A stretch of DNA of 64,000 nt from Nonomuraea dietziae (GTDB taxonomy: Bacteria > Actinomycetota > Actinomycetes > Streptosporangiales > Streptosporangiaceae), in NCBI RefSeq assembly GCF_014195505.1, contig NZ_JACIBV010000001.1, positions 3,596,001 through 3,660,000 on the forward strand, read 5' to 3'. Below are positions 54,883-63,553 of this stretch, in pieces. Position numbers and translations under genes: made by a program. The notes beneath the pieces were generated by a model. The model did not search any database. It worked only from the letters and a program-made list of their open reading frames with translations, and was not told the origin of the DNA. Position 1 is the stretch's first letter. Each line of letters begins with the position of its first letter.

Positions 54883-54895
54883 GCCGTCATGATAC

Positions 54896-54909
54896 ATGTC
54901 GCTTGACAT
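54896..54909. promoter_or_regulatory. MarR operator candidate between divergent regulators
   Basis: ATGTC-GCTT-GACAT is a perfect 5-bp dyad in the 43-bp gap between two divergent MarR-type genes. It overlaps the promoter of the minus-strand gene and lies 16 bp ahead of the plus-strand start. A related GACAT follows at 54921. Confidence 0.55.
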
Positions 54910-54925
54910 ATAGATTACTTATGAC

Positions 54926-55363
54926 ATGGAGATTCGGGTGAACGATCGGATGATCGGCTACCGGCTCAAGCGGCTCGACGGGCTCATCGAGCAGACCTTC
55001 GACCGCCTGCTGGCCGAGGCCGGCCTCTCGCGCCGCCAGTGGCAGGTCCTCAACGTGCTCAGCCGTGGCGCCTGTGACGACGAGCGGCTCGGCGAGGAGC
55101 TGCGTCCGTTCTGGGACGGCGGGGACGAGACGGTGGCAGGCGTCGTCGGCGAACTGGCGGGCCGAGGGTGGCTCGGCGACGGCCCCGAAGGGCGGCACGC
55201 GCTCACCGAGGACGGCAGGAGCGCCCACGCGGCGGCCGCGGGGCGGGTGGCCGCCATCAGGACGCTGATGAGCGCGGGCGTGAGCGGAGAGGAGTTCGAG
55301 GCGACCATGGACGTGCTCCAGCGGATGGCCGACAACCTGGAGTCCTCGGGCACCCCGCGCTGA
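54926..55363 (+). CDS. MarR-like winged-helix protein
   Basis: A 145-aa protein with MarR layout: an N-terminal dimer helix (RVNDRMIGYRLKRLDGLIEQ), a winged helix around residues 30-90 (SRRQWQVLNVLSRGA) and a C-terminal helix. Its recognition helix region (DETVAGVVGELAGRGWL) is diverged from standard MarR proteins. It is probably co-regulated with the divergent MarR gene, perhaps by the dyad at 54896. Confidence 0.75.
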   Translation: MEIRVNDRMIGYRLKRLDGLIEQTFDRLLAEAGLSRRQWQVLNVLSRGACDDERLGEELRPFWDGGDETVAGVVGELAGRGWLGDGPEGRHALTEDGRSAHAAAAGRVAAIRTLMSAGVSGEEFEATMDVLQRMADNLESSGTPR

Positions 55364-55385
55364 CCGCCGCCGACCGCTGAGGAGG

Positions 55386-55421
55386 ACGGCGGGCTCGCCG
55401 GTGGTCGAGGGAGCCCGCCGT
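55386..55421. terminator. bidirectional terminator hairpin
   Basis: A perfect 11-bp stem ACGGCGGGCTC/GAGCCCGCCGT with a 14-base loop between the convergent MarR-like and alpha-mannosidase genes. Confidence 0.75.
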
Positions 55422-55434
55422 GACCGCCGCCGGC

Positions 55435-58110
55435 TCAGCGCAGCTGGATGGTGGCGATCTCCCACGCACGCAACGGCAGACGAGAGGCGTCGACAGGGTC
55501 GCCGGGGCGGCCCCTGAGATCGGCCGAGCGCGCCTCGGTGAAGGCCCCCTCGATCGTGGCGACCGTGTCGACGTCGGACATGGCGACCACGCGCAGCTCC
55601 TTCCAGCCGTCACGCTCGCGCAGCGACGTCATGACCACGCCTTCGCCCGTCACCGACAGCCCGGCGGCGGCGGGCGGCAGGGGAAGGGACGGCTCGCCCG
55701 CGCCGGGGACCGCGAGGAGGTCGTGGCGGAAGACCTCGGCGGCGGGGGGCACCGCCGCCCACGAACCGGTGTGGGGCATGAGGGCCATGCTCACCGTGCG
55801 CAGCCCGCGGGACTGGGCGGCCGGCGTGGGCAGCTGCGGGCCCGCCGGCTCAGGTCGGAGGGCGTTGCGGTTGCGGGAGAGGTAGCCGACCGAGCGAAGC
55901 AGCGTGAGCGCCAGCTCGCCTTCCACCAGCTCGTACTCGGTGACGTGCTCCAGCAGCGCCGCCACTCCGCCCGCCGACACCCACGAGGAGGCGGGGAAGG
56001 TGGGCAGCGGGGTCTCGCCGCAGCCCGCCTCCGACGTCAGCCCCCGCTCGACCACCGCGAACTGCCCCTCGGCGAAGGACGACGTGGCGGGGGCGGGCAT
56101 CGGCACGTGCAGCCTGACCCTGTGGTCGGAGCAGCGGTTGTCGAACTCCACTCGCAGCCTGACGAACGGCTCGCCGGCCCGCAGCTCGACCCGGGTGCCG
56201 ACGACGATCTCCTCCGTGCCGTCCGAGCGGGCGGCGGCGGGCAGTTCGGGGGTGCCCTCCACCTGGGCGTCGGCGGGCCAGCGGTAGACACGGCGGACGT
56301 CGGCCGCGGCCACCAGCGGGCCGGTGCAGACAGGGGTGATCTCGACGTCGTCGGGGTCGGAGACGAGCCGGTCGGTGGCGGGGGGCGCGTAGTTGTAGGT
56401 GTCGCCGACGTCGCCGCCGTCGACGATGCGGCCCGCGCCGGTCACTGTCACGCCGTCCGCGCCGGTGAGTGTGAGAGTGCCGTCGGCGGCGATCTCCACC
56501 TTGAGCAGGCCGTTGTCCAGCACCCTCTCGCCGGCCCGCACACCTTCCCAGGCCCGCGAGCTGAGGCCCTCTGAGGTTGCATGGGTGGTGCTCGGAGCGG
56601 TTGAGGGGGCGAGGCTGGTGTGGCCGAGGGCGGGGGCGTTCACCAGGGCCGCGACCGTACGGCGGGGCTCGGCGACGATGCGCACGCGGGTGACGTCGTC
56701 GGTGAGGGCCGCCGCGACCTCCGACACGTCGAACGGCGCCGACGACTCACGCGCGACCGTGAACGTCAGCACCCCTTCGGCGACGGACCAGCCGGTCACG
56801 TGCTGGCCGTACAGCTCGGTGCCGTGGACGAACGTCAGCGCCACCCTGGGGTCCATCTCCTCGTCGAGCAGCAGCGTCGGCGCGTACTCCAGGGTCTGGG
56901 AGGGCACGCGGGCGCCCGAGGCGTCCACCAGCGGGTCCGACCCCGCCACCTCCACCAGGACCACGCCCGAGCGGTCGAAGGGCGAGGGGTTGACGACCAG
57001 GATCCCGCCCGAGGGCACGGCGGCGGCCAGCCGCGCGGTGACCATGTCGCGCACGGCCTGCCCGAGATGCTCGGCCTCGGCGATGCGGGCGGCGACCTGC
57101 TGGGCGGTGTCGTCCACGCCGCAGCCGGTGACCGAGTCGTGCCCGCTGGCGTCGACCAGCCGCCACCAGGCCATGTCGAGGAACCTGCCGGGCCACGCCT
57201 CGCCCCAGAGCGCGGCGAGCGGTTCGGCGTAGCGCTCGACCATCCGCTCGGCCCTGCCCATCGCCTGCTTGACGTGGGCGCGCACCGAGATGACGCCCGG
57301 CAGGATGTTGGCGCGCGCGTGCGAGCGCAGCTCGCCCTCCACGCGGGGCAGTTGCTCGACCGCGGGGCCGTCCAGCGACGTGATGTACCCGGACAAGGTG
57401 TCCATGCGGGCGCCGAGCGACGCCACCATCTCCGGCAGCCCCGCCACCGGAGCCGAGTGGTCGGTGCCGTACATCGCCAGCAGCGGCGCGGTCTCCCCCT
57501 GCCACCGCGTCATGGTCGCGACGAACTCCTCGGCCCGCGCCTCCAGCTGCCCAGGGGCCTCGAACAGGTGCGCGCCGTTGCCGTACCCGCCTGCGGGCAG
57601 GTACTGCGTGCGCACGGCGGTGCCGTCGGGCGCGACCCAGGCGAAGGCGTCGGTGACCACGGAGGACGGCACGCCCCTGTACACGCACGCGTGCGTGAGC
57701 CCCGCGAGGCGCAGGATCTGCGGCATCTGGGCGGTGTGGCCGAACATGTCGGGCAGGTAGCCGACCGGCATGGCACCGCCCAGCTTGTCCGCGCGGCTCA
57801 TCCCGAGCTCCAGGTTGCGGACGATGTTCTCGCCCGAGCACAGGAACTCGTCCAGCAGGATCTGCCACGGCCCGATCGCCAGGCGGCCCTCGCGCACCAG
57901 CGCCGCGATCCTGTCGCGCGCCTCGGGGCGGACCTCCAGGTAGTCGTCGACGCAGGCCAGCTGCCCGTCGAGGGTGAAGTGGTAGGCGGGCTCGCGCTCC
58001 ATGGTGTCGAGCACCTCGTCCATCAGCGCCACCAGCCGCAGCCTGAAGCGCTGGAAGGGCTCGTACCACTCTCTGTCCCAGTGCGTGTGGGGGACCACGA
58101 CTACGCGCAC
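55435..58110 (-). CDS. GH38 alpha-mannosidase
   Basis: An 891-aa cytoplasmic alpha-mannosidase. The N-terminal catalytic domain opens with PHTHWDREWY (metal ligands His10 and Asp12), has the nucleophile Asp121 in GYLPDMFGH, and a later metal His in GHDSVTGCG. The C-terminal half is the beta-rich GH38 domain (about 440-891). There is no signal peptide, so it acts on imported mannosides. It is the last gene of the sugar operon and overlaps the PHP gene by ten bases. Confidence 0.9.
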   Translation of the reverse strand: MRVVVVPHTHWDREWYEPFQRFRLRLVALMDEVLDTMEREPAYHFTLDGQLACVDDYLEVRPEARDRIAALVREGRLAIGPWQILLDEFLCSGENIVRNLELGMSRADKLGGAMPVGYLPDMFGHTAQMPQILRLAGLTHACVYRGVPSSVVTDAFAWVAPDGTAVRTQYLPAGGYGNGAHLFEAPGQLEARAEEFVATMTRWQGETAPLLAMYGTDHSAPVAGLPEMVASLGARMDTLSGYITSLDGPAVEQLPRVEGELRSHARANILPGVISVRAHVKQAMGRAERMVERYAEPLAALWGEAWPGRFLDMAWWRLVDASGHDSVTGCGVDDTAQQVAARIAEAEHLGQAVRDMVTARLAAAVPSGGILVVNPSPFDRSGVVLVEVAGSDPLVDASGARVPSQTLEYAPTLLLDEEMDPRVALTFVHGTELYGQHVTGWSVAEGVLTFTVARESSAPFDVSEVAAALTDDVTRVRIVAEPRRTVAALVNAPALGHTSLAPSTAPSTTHATSEGLSSRAWEGVRAGERVLDNGLLKVEIAADGTLTLTGADGVTVTGAGRIVDGGDVGDTYNYAPPATDRLVSDPDDVEITPVCTGPLVAAADVRRVYRWPADAQVEGTPELPAAARSDGTEEIVVGTRVELRAGEPFVRLRVEFDNRCSDHRVRLHVPMPAPATSSFAEGQFAVVERGLTSEAGCGETPLPTFPASSWVSAGGVAALLEHVTEYELVEGELALTLLRSVGYLSRNRNALRPEPAGPQLPTPAAQSRGLRTVSMALMPHTGSWAAVPPAAEVFRHDLLAVPGAGEPSLPLPPAAAGLSVTGEGVVMTSLRERDGWKELRVVAMSDVDTVATIEGAFTEARSADLRGRPGDPVDASRLPLRAWEIATIQLR

Positions 58111-59270
58111 AGCGCCATCACCTCGTTCTCGTGCGTTTCCAACCTGAAGGGGCCCTCACCGGCGGGCACCAGCGCCCTGTCGCCGCGGATCACCTGCCGC
58201 GCGCCTCCCGGGCGCACCAGCACGAGCCCGTCGGCGTCCAGGGCGAGCAGCTCGTCGCCGAGCCTGAGCAGCAGCGGCGCGTCAGGGCCCGCAGACACCG
58301 CGGTACGGCCCTCGTGCACCCCTTCGAGGATCTCGCCGGGATGCGCGGCCAGCACCCACGTGGTGGGCTCGCCCGGCAGGCCGTCGGAGCCGTGCCGGTG
58401 GAAGTCGCTGCCGCCGATCACGATGACATCCTCGCGCCAGGCCTCGGCCCAGGCCAGCGGCGCGCCCCAGCGCCGGTCCCACCAGCCCGAGTGCCACACC
58501 TCGGCCACCCGCGGGCGCTCGGCGATGGGCTGCAGCCAGGCGCAGTCGCCGCCGAGCGGGTGGTTGACCGACATCAGGCCGCGCTCGCCCCAGGTGTCGG
58601 CGGGTTTCCTGAAGTCCACCCAGCCGACGTCGCCGAAGACGTTGGCGTGGCCTCTGTCGGTGGTCACCTCCTGCCCGGGGATCAGCGTGATCTCCCTGAC
58701 CTTCGCCAGGTGGGGATGGTGGCTGACGGTGTTGTGGTCGGTGACGGCGAGGAAGTCGAGCCCCCTGCCGGCGGCCAGCGCCGCCAGCTCCTGGACGGTC
58801 AGCGCGCCGTCGCTGTGGACGGTGTGGGTGTGGAAGTCGCCCGCGTACCACCGCAGGCCCTCGACGTCGGGGATGTCCCGGCGCGGCGGCCTGGCGGCCT
58901 CGAGCGGCGCCTGCTCGGCGGGCGGATCGGGCGCGCGCGTGTGGACGCTCACCTCGAGGGAGAACTCCAGGCCCTCGGGCGGCACCCTGTGCAGCCGCAG
59001 CCACACCTGCCACGTCCCGCCCTCCAGCTCGCCCGGCAGGTAGCCGGGCGTGGCCCAGTCACGGGTGATCGTGTACTCGTCGCGCGCGCCGCCCGACCAG
59101 CCGCGAAAGCCGTACGACGAGGCGGCCCCGAGGTCGAGCACCCCCTTCGACCGGTCGTAGCCCAGTCTCACGGTCAGCCCCGCCGCCCCGCGAGGCACCT
59201 CGAAGGGCACCTCCCTCAGGATCTGCTCCAGGCGGTCGTCCAGGCTCCAGCGGCCCTGGATCAGGGTCAT
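58101..59270 (-). CDS. PHP-domain metal-dependent phosphoesterase (CehA/McbA type)
   Basis: A 389-aa protein whose N-terminal 130 residues are beta-rich and of unknown role. They are followed by a PHP domain: DFHTHTVHSDG (about 143-153), the FLAVTDHNTVSHH segment (about 171-183), PGQEVTTDRGHANVFG, and the final metal ligands in GGSDFHRHG (about 287-295). PHP proteins hydrolyse phosphate mono- or diesters. It sits between an ATPase and the alpha-mannosidase with overlapping codons, so its substrate is probably a phosphorylated or phosphodiester-linked mannoside taken up by this transporter. That last step is inference. Confidence 0.82.
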   Translation of the reverse strand: MTLIQGRWSLDDRLEQILREVPFEVPRGAAGLTVRLGYDRSKGVLDLGAASSYGFRGWSGGARDEYTITRDWATPGYLPGELEGGTWQVWLRLHRVPPEGLEFSLEVSVHTRAPDPPAEQAPLEAARPPRRDIPDVEGLRWYAGDFHTHTVHSDGALTVQELAALAAGRGLDFLAVTDHNTVSHHPHLAKVREITLIPGQEVTTDRGHANVFGDVGWVDFRKPADTWGERGLMSVNHPLGGDCAWLQPIAERPRVAEVWHSGWWDRRWGAPLAWAEAWREDVIVIGGSDFHRHGSDGLPGEPTTWVLAAHPGEILEGVHEGRTAVSAGPDAPLLLRLGDELLALDADGLVLVRPGGARQVIRGDRALVPAGEGPFRLETHENEVMALCA

Positions 59271-60331
59271 ACGACGTTCCCATCCCGGTAGACCAGCGCC
59301 CTGCCGTCCTTGGGCACCGCGAATCCTTCCGCACCGAGCGGCGGCTCGCTGCCTTCCGGCACGACCACCTGGACGAGGGTGTCGTTGACCTCCAGCGTCA
59401 CCAGATGGGCGGCGCCGAGATTCTCCATGATCGACACTCTGCCGCCGAAGGCGCCCTCGACGGGCTCGGCCGAGTAGGTCATGTACTCAGGACGCACGCC
59501 GTACACGATCTGCTCCCCCTCGCTCAGCCGCCCCTCGACCGAGGAGGGCACCGGCAGCTTGCACCCTGCCACCTCCAGCCTCTCTCCTCTGACCTGCCCG
59601 TCGAGCAGGTTCATCGGGGTGGAGCCGATGAAGGAGGCCACGAAGGTGTTGGCGGGGCGCTGGAAGACCTCGGCGGGGGTGCCGATCTGCCTGATGAGTC
59701 CGTTCTCCATGACCGCCATCCTGTCGGCCATGGCCAGCGCCTCGGCCTGGTCGTGGGTCACGAAGACGGTGGTGACGCCCAGCTCGCGCTGCAGCTTCTT
59801 CAGGAAGGTGCGCGCCTCCAGCCTGAGCCTGGCGTCCAGGTTCGACAGCGGCTCGTCGAACAGGAACGCCTGCGCCTGGGTGGCCATGACGCGGGCCAGG
59901 GCCACGCGCTGCTGCTGCCCTCCGGACAGCTGTCCGGGGCGGCGGTCCATGAGGTGCGCCAGTCCGAGCCGCTCGCCCACCTCGCGGGCCTTCTCCGCTC
60001 GCGCGGCCTTGGCCACCTTCTTGATGCGCAGCGGGTAGGCGATGTTGTCGGTGACGTCCATGTGCGGGAAGAGCGCGTAGTCCTGGAAGACCATCGCCAC
60101 GTCACGCGCGCCGGGCTGGACGCCCGTGACGTCGCGGTCGCCGATGACGATCGCGCCGCCCGTGGCAGTCTCCAGGCCCGCGATCGTGCGCAGGAGCGTG
60201 GTCTTGCCGCAGCCGGAAGGGCCGAGCAGGGCGAAGAACTCGCCGTCGGGAATCTCCAGGTCCAGCGAGTCGAGCGCCTTCACGCCGCCGGGATAGACCT
60301 TGGTCAGGCCTTTGAGTTCGATAGCGGCCAT
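59267..60331 (-). CDS. sugar ABC transporter ATPase (UgpC/MsmK type)
   Basis: A 354-aa ATPase with Walker A GPSGCGKTT (about 37-45), signature LSGGQQQRVALARVM (about 133-147), Walker B AFLFDEPLSNLD and TOBE domains (VYGVRPEYMTYS near 280). These are features of carbohydrate and glycerol-3-phosphate ABC systems. Its start shares one base with the permease stop (TGATG) and its stop overlaps the PHP start (ATGA). Many actinomycetes use one shared ATPase (MsiK) for sugars, so a dedicated one here is notable. Confidence 0.92.
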   Translation of the reverse strand: MAAIELKGLTKVYPGGVKALDSLDLEIPDGEFFALLGPSGCGKTTLLRTIAGLETATGGAIVIGDRDVTGVQPGARDVAMVFQDYALFPHMDVTDNIAYPLRIKKVAKAARAEKAREVGERLGLAHLMDRRPGQLSGGQQQRVALARVMATQAQAFLFDEPLSNLDARLRLEARTFLKKLQRELGVTTVFVTHDQAEALAMADRMAVMENGLIRQIGTPAEVFQRPANTFVASFIGSTPMNLLDGQVRGERLEVAGCKLPVPSSVEGRLSEGEQIVYGVRPEYMTYSAEPVEGAFGGRVSIMENLGAAHLVTLEVNDTLVQVVVPEGSEPPLGAEGFAVPKDGRALVYRDGNVV

Positions 60332-61149
60332 CAGCGCTTGATCCCTCCGTGGAAGCGGAAGCCGTACTTCTTGCTGACGAACAGGTACATGAGGACCACA
60401 GGGACCGAGTACAGCAGGCCGAAGGTGGACAGCAGCGGCAGGTTGGCCTGCCCGCCCTCGGTGTAGAGGGTGAACATGATCACCGCGCCCGGCTGCTTCT
60501 CGATGTCGCTCAGCAACAGGTAGGGCATCAGGAAGTTGCCCCAGACGTTGGCGATCGCCCAGACGCCGATCGTGGCGAGGCCGGGCCGCACCAGTGGCAC
60601 CACGACGTGGCCGACGATCTGCAGAGGGGAGGCGCCGAAGACGCGCGCCGACTCCTCGTAGGACTTGGGCGTGGAGTCCATGAAGTCCTTGAGCATGAAG
60701 ATCGCCGCGGGCAGCAGGCCGCCGGTGAGGATGAGGATGAGGCCGAGCTGCGAGTCGATGAGGTTGAGCTCGACGGCCAGCTGGAACAGCGGCACCATCG
60801 CGGCCGTGCCCGTGATGATCGAGGACAGCAGCAGCAGCGCGTAGAGCAGCGCGTCGCGGCCGGGCATGCGCACCCGGCTGAGGGCGTAGGCGGCCAGCGC
60901 GGCCAGCAGCACCACCAGGACGGCGGTGCCCACGGCCAGCAGCAGCGAGTTGTAGAGCGAGCCGAGCGCGTAGGGGTGTTCGAGGATCGCCTGGAAGTTG
61001 GTGAACGTGAAGTCCGGCAGCGAGACCTCGTACGTCGGGTCGGAGGTGAAGGGCGCCGCGGCCAGCCACAGCAGCGGCACCGTGAAGAAGGCCATCAGCA
61101 GCGCGATCAGGGTGTAGAACCCGATCCTGCCGACGATGTGTCGGGTCAT
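60331..61149 (-). CDS. sugar ABC transporter permease (MalG/UgpE type)
   Basis: A 272-aa permease with six helices. The EAA motif is SYEESARVFGASPLQIVGHVVVPLVRPGL in two parts (about 175-203). The ribosome-binding site CAGGAGGAAG is strong. It overlaps the partner permease by four bases. Confidence 0.9.
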   Translation of the reverse strand: MTRHIVGRIGFYTLIALLMAFFTVPLLWLAAAPFTSDPTYEVSLPDFTFTNFQAILEHPYALGSLYNSLLLAVGTAVLVVLLAALAAYALSRVRMPGRDALLYALLLLSSIITGTAAMVPLFQLAVELNLIDSQLGLILILTGGLLPAAIFMLKDFMDSTPKSYEESARVFGASPLQIVGHVVVPLVRPGLATIGVWAIANVWGNFLMPYLLLSDIEKQPGAVIMFTLYTEGGQANLPLLSTFGLLYSVPVVLMYLFVSKKYGFRFHGGIKR

Positions 61150-62051
61150 GACTTCCTCCTGAGCAGCCGGAGGTAGAACACGGCCACCACCAGGTTGATC
61201 AGCAGGATGATCGTGGAGACCGCCGCGCCGAATCCGAGCTCGCCGCCCCTCAGCGCCACGTTGTAGACGTGGACCGCCAGCACCTCCGACTTGTGGTCGG
61301 GCCCTCCCGCGGTGAGCAGGAACGGGGTGAAGTCGTTGAAGGTCCAGAGGCTGATCAGCAGCAGGTTGGTCAGGATGTGGCCCCTGATGTGCGGGAAGAC
61401 CACGTCGCGCAGCTGCTGCCATCCCGACGCCCCCGCCAGGCGGGCGCTTTCGAGGTGCGAGGGTGGCACGTTCCCGAGGGCGGCGCCGTACAGCATCATC
61501 GAGAACGCGGTGCCGCGCCAGGTGTTGAAGATGATGATCGACAGCATCGGGTGGTCGAGCAGCCAGGCGAAGCCGGGGATGCCGAGCAGCGCGTTGAGCG
61601 TGCCGCCGTCACGGTCGAGCAGCGCGATCCACAGGAAGGAGACGACCGCGCCCGGCAGGATCCAGGCCAGGATGACCAGGCCCTCGACCACGCGCTTGAG
61701 CGGCCCCTGCCGATCGCGCAGCAGCCAGGCGATGGTGAAGCCGAGCACGACCTGGCCGATGACGGCCGAGCCGAGCACGAACTGGACGGTCAGCCAGGCG
61801 GAGTTCCAGAAGCCCTCGTCGGAGACGGCCTTGACGAAGTTGTCGAGACCGACGAACTGCGGTTCGGCCGCGGCCAGGCCGGTCAGCCGGTAGTTGGTCA
61901 GGCCCAGGTAGATGACCCACAGCGCGGGGAAGACCAGGAACACCGCGATGAGCGCCATCGCGGGGGCGATGAACGCGGCGGCTCTGGGTGTGCCCAGACC
62001 CGCCGCGTCCGCGCTGTAGCGGGCCTTAGGATGCGACGTTGCCTGCGCCAC
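61146..62051 (-). CDS. sugar ABC transporter permease (MalF/UgpA type)
   Basis: A 301-aa permease with six helices. The EAA motif is SHLESARLAGASGWQQLRDVVF (in two parts, about 202-223). The GTG start lies within the last codons of the binding-protein gene (26-bp overlap), so translation is coupled. Confidence 0.9.
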   Translation of the reverse strand: MAQATSHPKARYSADAAGLGTPRAAAFIAPAMALIAVFLVFPALWVIYLGLTNYRLTGLAAAEPQFVGLDNFVKAVSDEGFWNSAWLTVQFVLGSAVIGQVVLGFTIAWLLRDRQGPLKRVVEGLVILAWILPGAVVSFLWIALLDRDGGTLNALLGIPGFAWLLDHPMLSIIIFNTWRGTAFSMMLYGAALGNVPPSHLESARLAGASGWQQLRDVVFPHIRGHILTNLLLISLWTFNDFTPFLLTAGGPDHKSEVLAVHVYNVALRGGELGFGAAVSTIILLINLVVAVFYLRLLRRKS

Positions 62052-63402
62052 CGACGAGTCCTTCGAGCTTCGCCTGGTAGTCCGCCGCCGCCTGGTCGGG
62101 CGCCTTGCCGCTGACCACCTGGGCGGTGGCCTCCTGCAGCGCGGCCGAGACCTGCGGGTAGACGGCCAGCGGCGGCCGGTAGGCCGTCAGCGGGAGCACC
62201 TTCTCGGAGATGAACATCAGCAGTGGGTCGCCGGTGAGGATCTCCTTGTTGACGTCCGTACGCGGGGTGATGCGGACGTTCTGCTTGGTCTCCTCCTTCA
62301 GCGCCTCGGGCGAGAGGGTGAAGGCGGCCAGTTCGAAGGCCTCCTTCGGGTGCTTGCTGTTGGGGTTGATCGTGCGCAGGGCGCCGCCCGACATGCTGAC
62401 GAAGTCCTGGCCGCGGATGCCCTTGCCCGGCTGGATGGCGGGGATCATCGCGAAGCCGACGACCTGGTCGCGGTCGGCCATCTTGGCCACGCCGTCCGTG
62501 GGGTTGACGACGCCGCGCCAGAAGTAGTCGCCCTCCATCAGGATGCCGATCTTGCCGTCGGCGAACTCTGCGAAGGACTTGTCACGACCCTTGGCCTCCT
62601 GCTGGAGCTTGGGGTCGCCGAGGCCGCTGCCGCCGTAGATCTGCTGGTAGAGGCCGAGGGCGTCCTTGAGCGGCTGGGAGGCGCCGCTCCACTTGCCGTC
62701 CTTGAAGATCTCGCCGCCCGCGCCCGCCAGCAGCGGCAGCACGCCCTGCATCGAGGTCGCCTCGCCCATGGCGGTGCCCGCGTTGATCTGGATCGGCGTG
62801 GGCACGCCCGCCGTCTTCAGCTTGTTGCCCGCGTCGATGACCTCCTGCCAGCTCTTCGGCTGCCAGTCGGCGGGCAGGCCCGCCTTCTGGAAGAGGGTCT
62901 TGTTGAAGTAGAGGACACGGCCGTCGGTGCCGATCGGCAGCGCGTACTTCTTGTCGTTGTAGGTGGTCAGCCCCTGGACGGCCTCGGGGATCTGCGACCA
63001 GCCCTCCCAGCTGTCGGTCTCCGCTCCCGCGACCTCCGACAGCGGCTTGATGTATCCAGCCTCGGCGAACTCGCCCGCCCAGATGCCGTCGATGTCGATG
63101 ACGTCGGCGCCCTTCTTGGACTTGAGGTCGAGCGCGAGTTTGGTCTTGTACTGCTCGTCGTCGACGCCGCTCGGCACGAACTTGACCTTGACGTCCTTGC
63201 CCTTGGCCTTCTGCGCCGCCTCGAACTTGGGGATGACCCACTTGGCGATGTGGTCGGCCGCCGCCGCGTTCTTCCCTCCGGCGATGGCGTTCTGTGTGAT
63301 CGTGAGCTCGATGGTGTCAGCGTCGGAGGACGACTGCCCGCATGCGGTGAGCGCCATTCCGGTCGCGGCGATGACCGCGACAGCGCCAATGGATCTTTTC
63401 AC
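62026..63402 (-). CDS. sugar ABC transporter substrate-binding lipoprotein
   Basis: A 458-aa binding protein of family 1 (maltose/multiple-sugar type). The signal peptide ends in the lipobox LTAC (about 18-21), and the body includes DVIDIDGIWAGEFAEAGYI and YALPIGTDGRVLYFNKTLFQKAG. It presents an oligosaccharide to the permeases; linkage to a GH38 enzyme suggests alpha-mannosides. The GTG start at 63402 has GGAGGG four bases upstream. It is the first gene of a six-gene overlapping operon. Confidence 0.9.
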   Translation of the reverse strand: MKRSIGAVAVIAATGMALTACGQSSSDADTIELTITQNAIAGGKNAAAADHIAKWVIPKFEAAQKAKGKDVKVKFVPSGVDDEQYKTKLALDLKSKKGADVIDIDGIWAGEFAEAGYIKPLSEVAGAETDSWEGWSQIPEAVQGLTTYNDKKYALPIGTDGRVLYFNKTLFQKAGLPADWQPKSWQEVIDAGNKLKTAGVPTPIQINAGTAMGEATSMQGVLPLLAGAGGEIFKDGKWSGASQPLKDALGLYQQIYGGSGLGDPKLQQEAKGRDKSFAEFADGKIGILMEGDYFWRGVVNPTDGVAKMADRDQVVGFAMIPAIQPGKGIRGQDFVSMSGGALRTINPNSKHPKEAFELAAFTLSPEALKEETKQNVRITPRTDVNKEILTGDPLLMFISEKVLPLTAYRPPLAVYPQVSAALQEATAQVVSGKAPDQAAADYQAKLEGLVGGAGNVAS

Positions 63403-63440
63403 GCAACCCTCCGAGAGTGTCCGAAAAGCATGGGCCAATA

Positions 63441-63450
63441 TGTCATGACA
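63441..63450. promoter_or_regulatory. 10-bp palindrome in the sugar operon promoter
   Basis: TGTCATGACA lies 39 bp ahead of the binding-protein start and close to a minus-strand CATATT that could be its -10 box. It is short but fits an operator position. No regulator gene is part of the operon. Confidence 0.4.
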
Positions 63451-63553
63451 ACCGCACGACGTAAAGACCTGGCAACATTCGCGAAACCTCAGTATTTTTG
63501 GTCATCCCTTTGTGGTGCCTCTGATGCGCCGCGTTCCTCCAGGGGGGAAGGCC

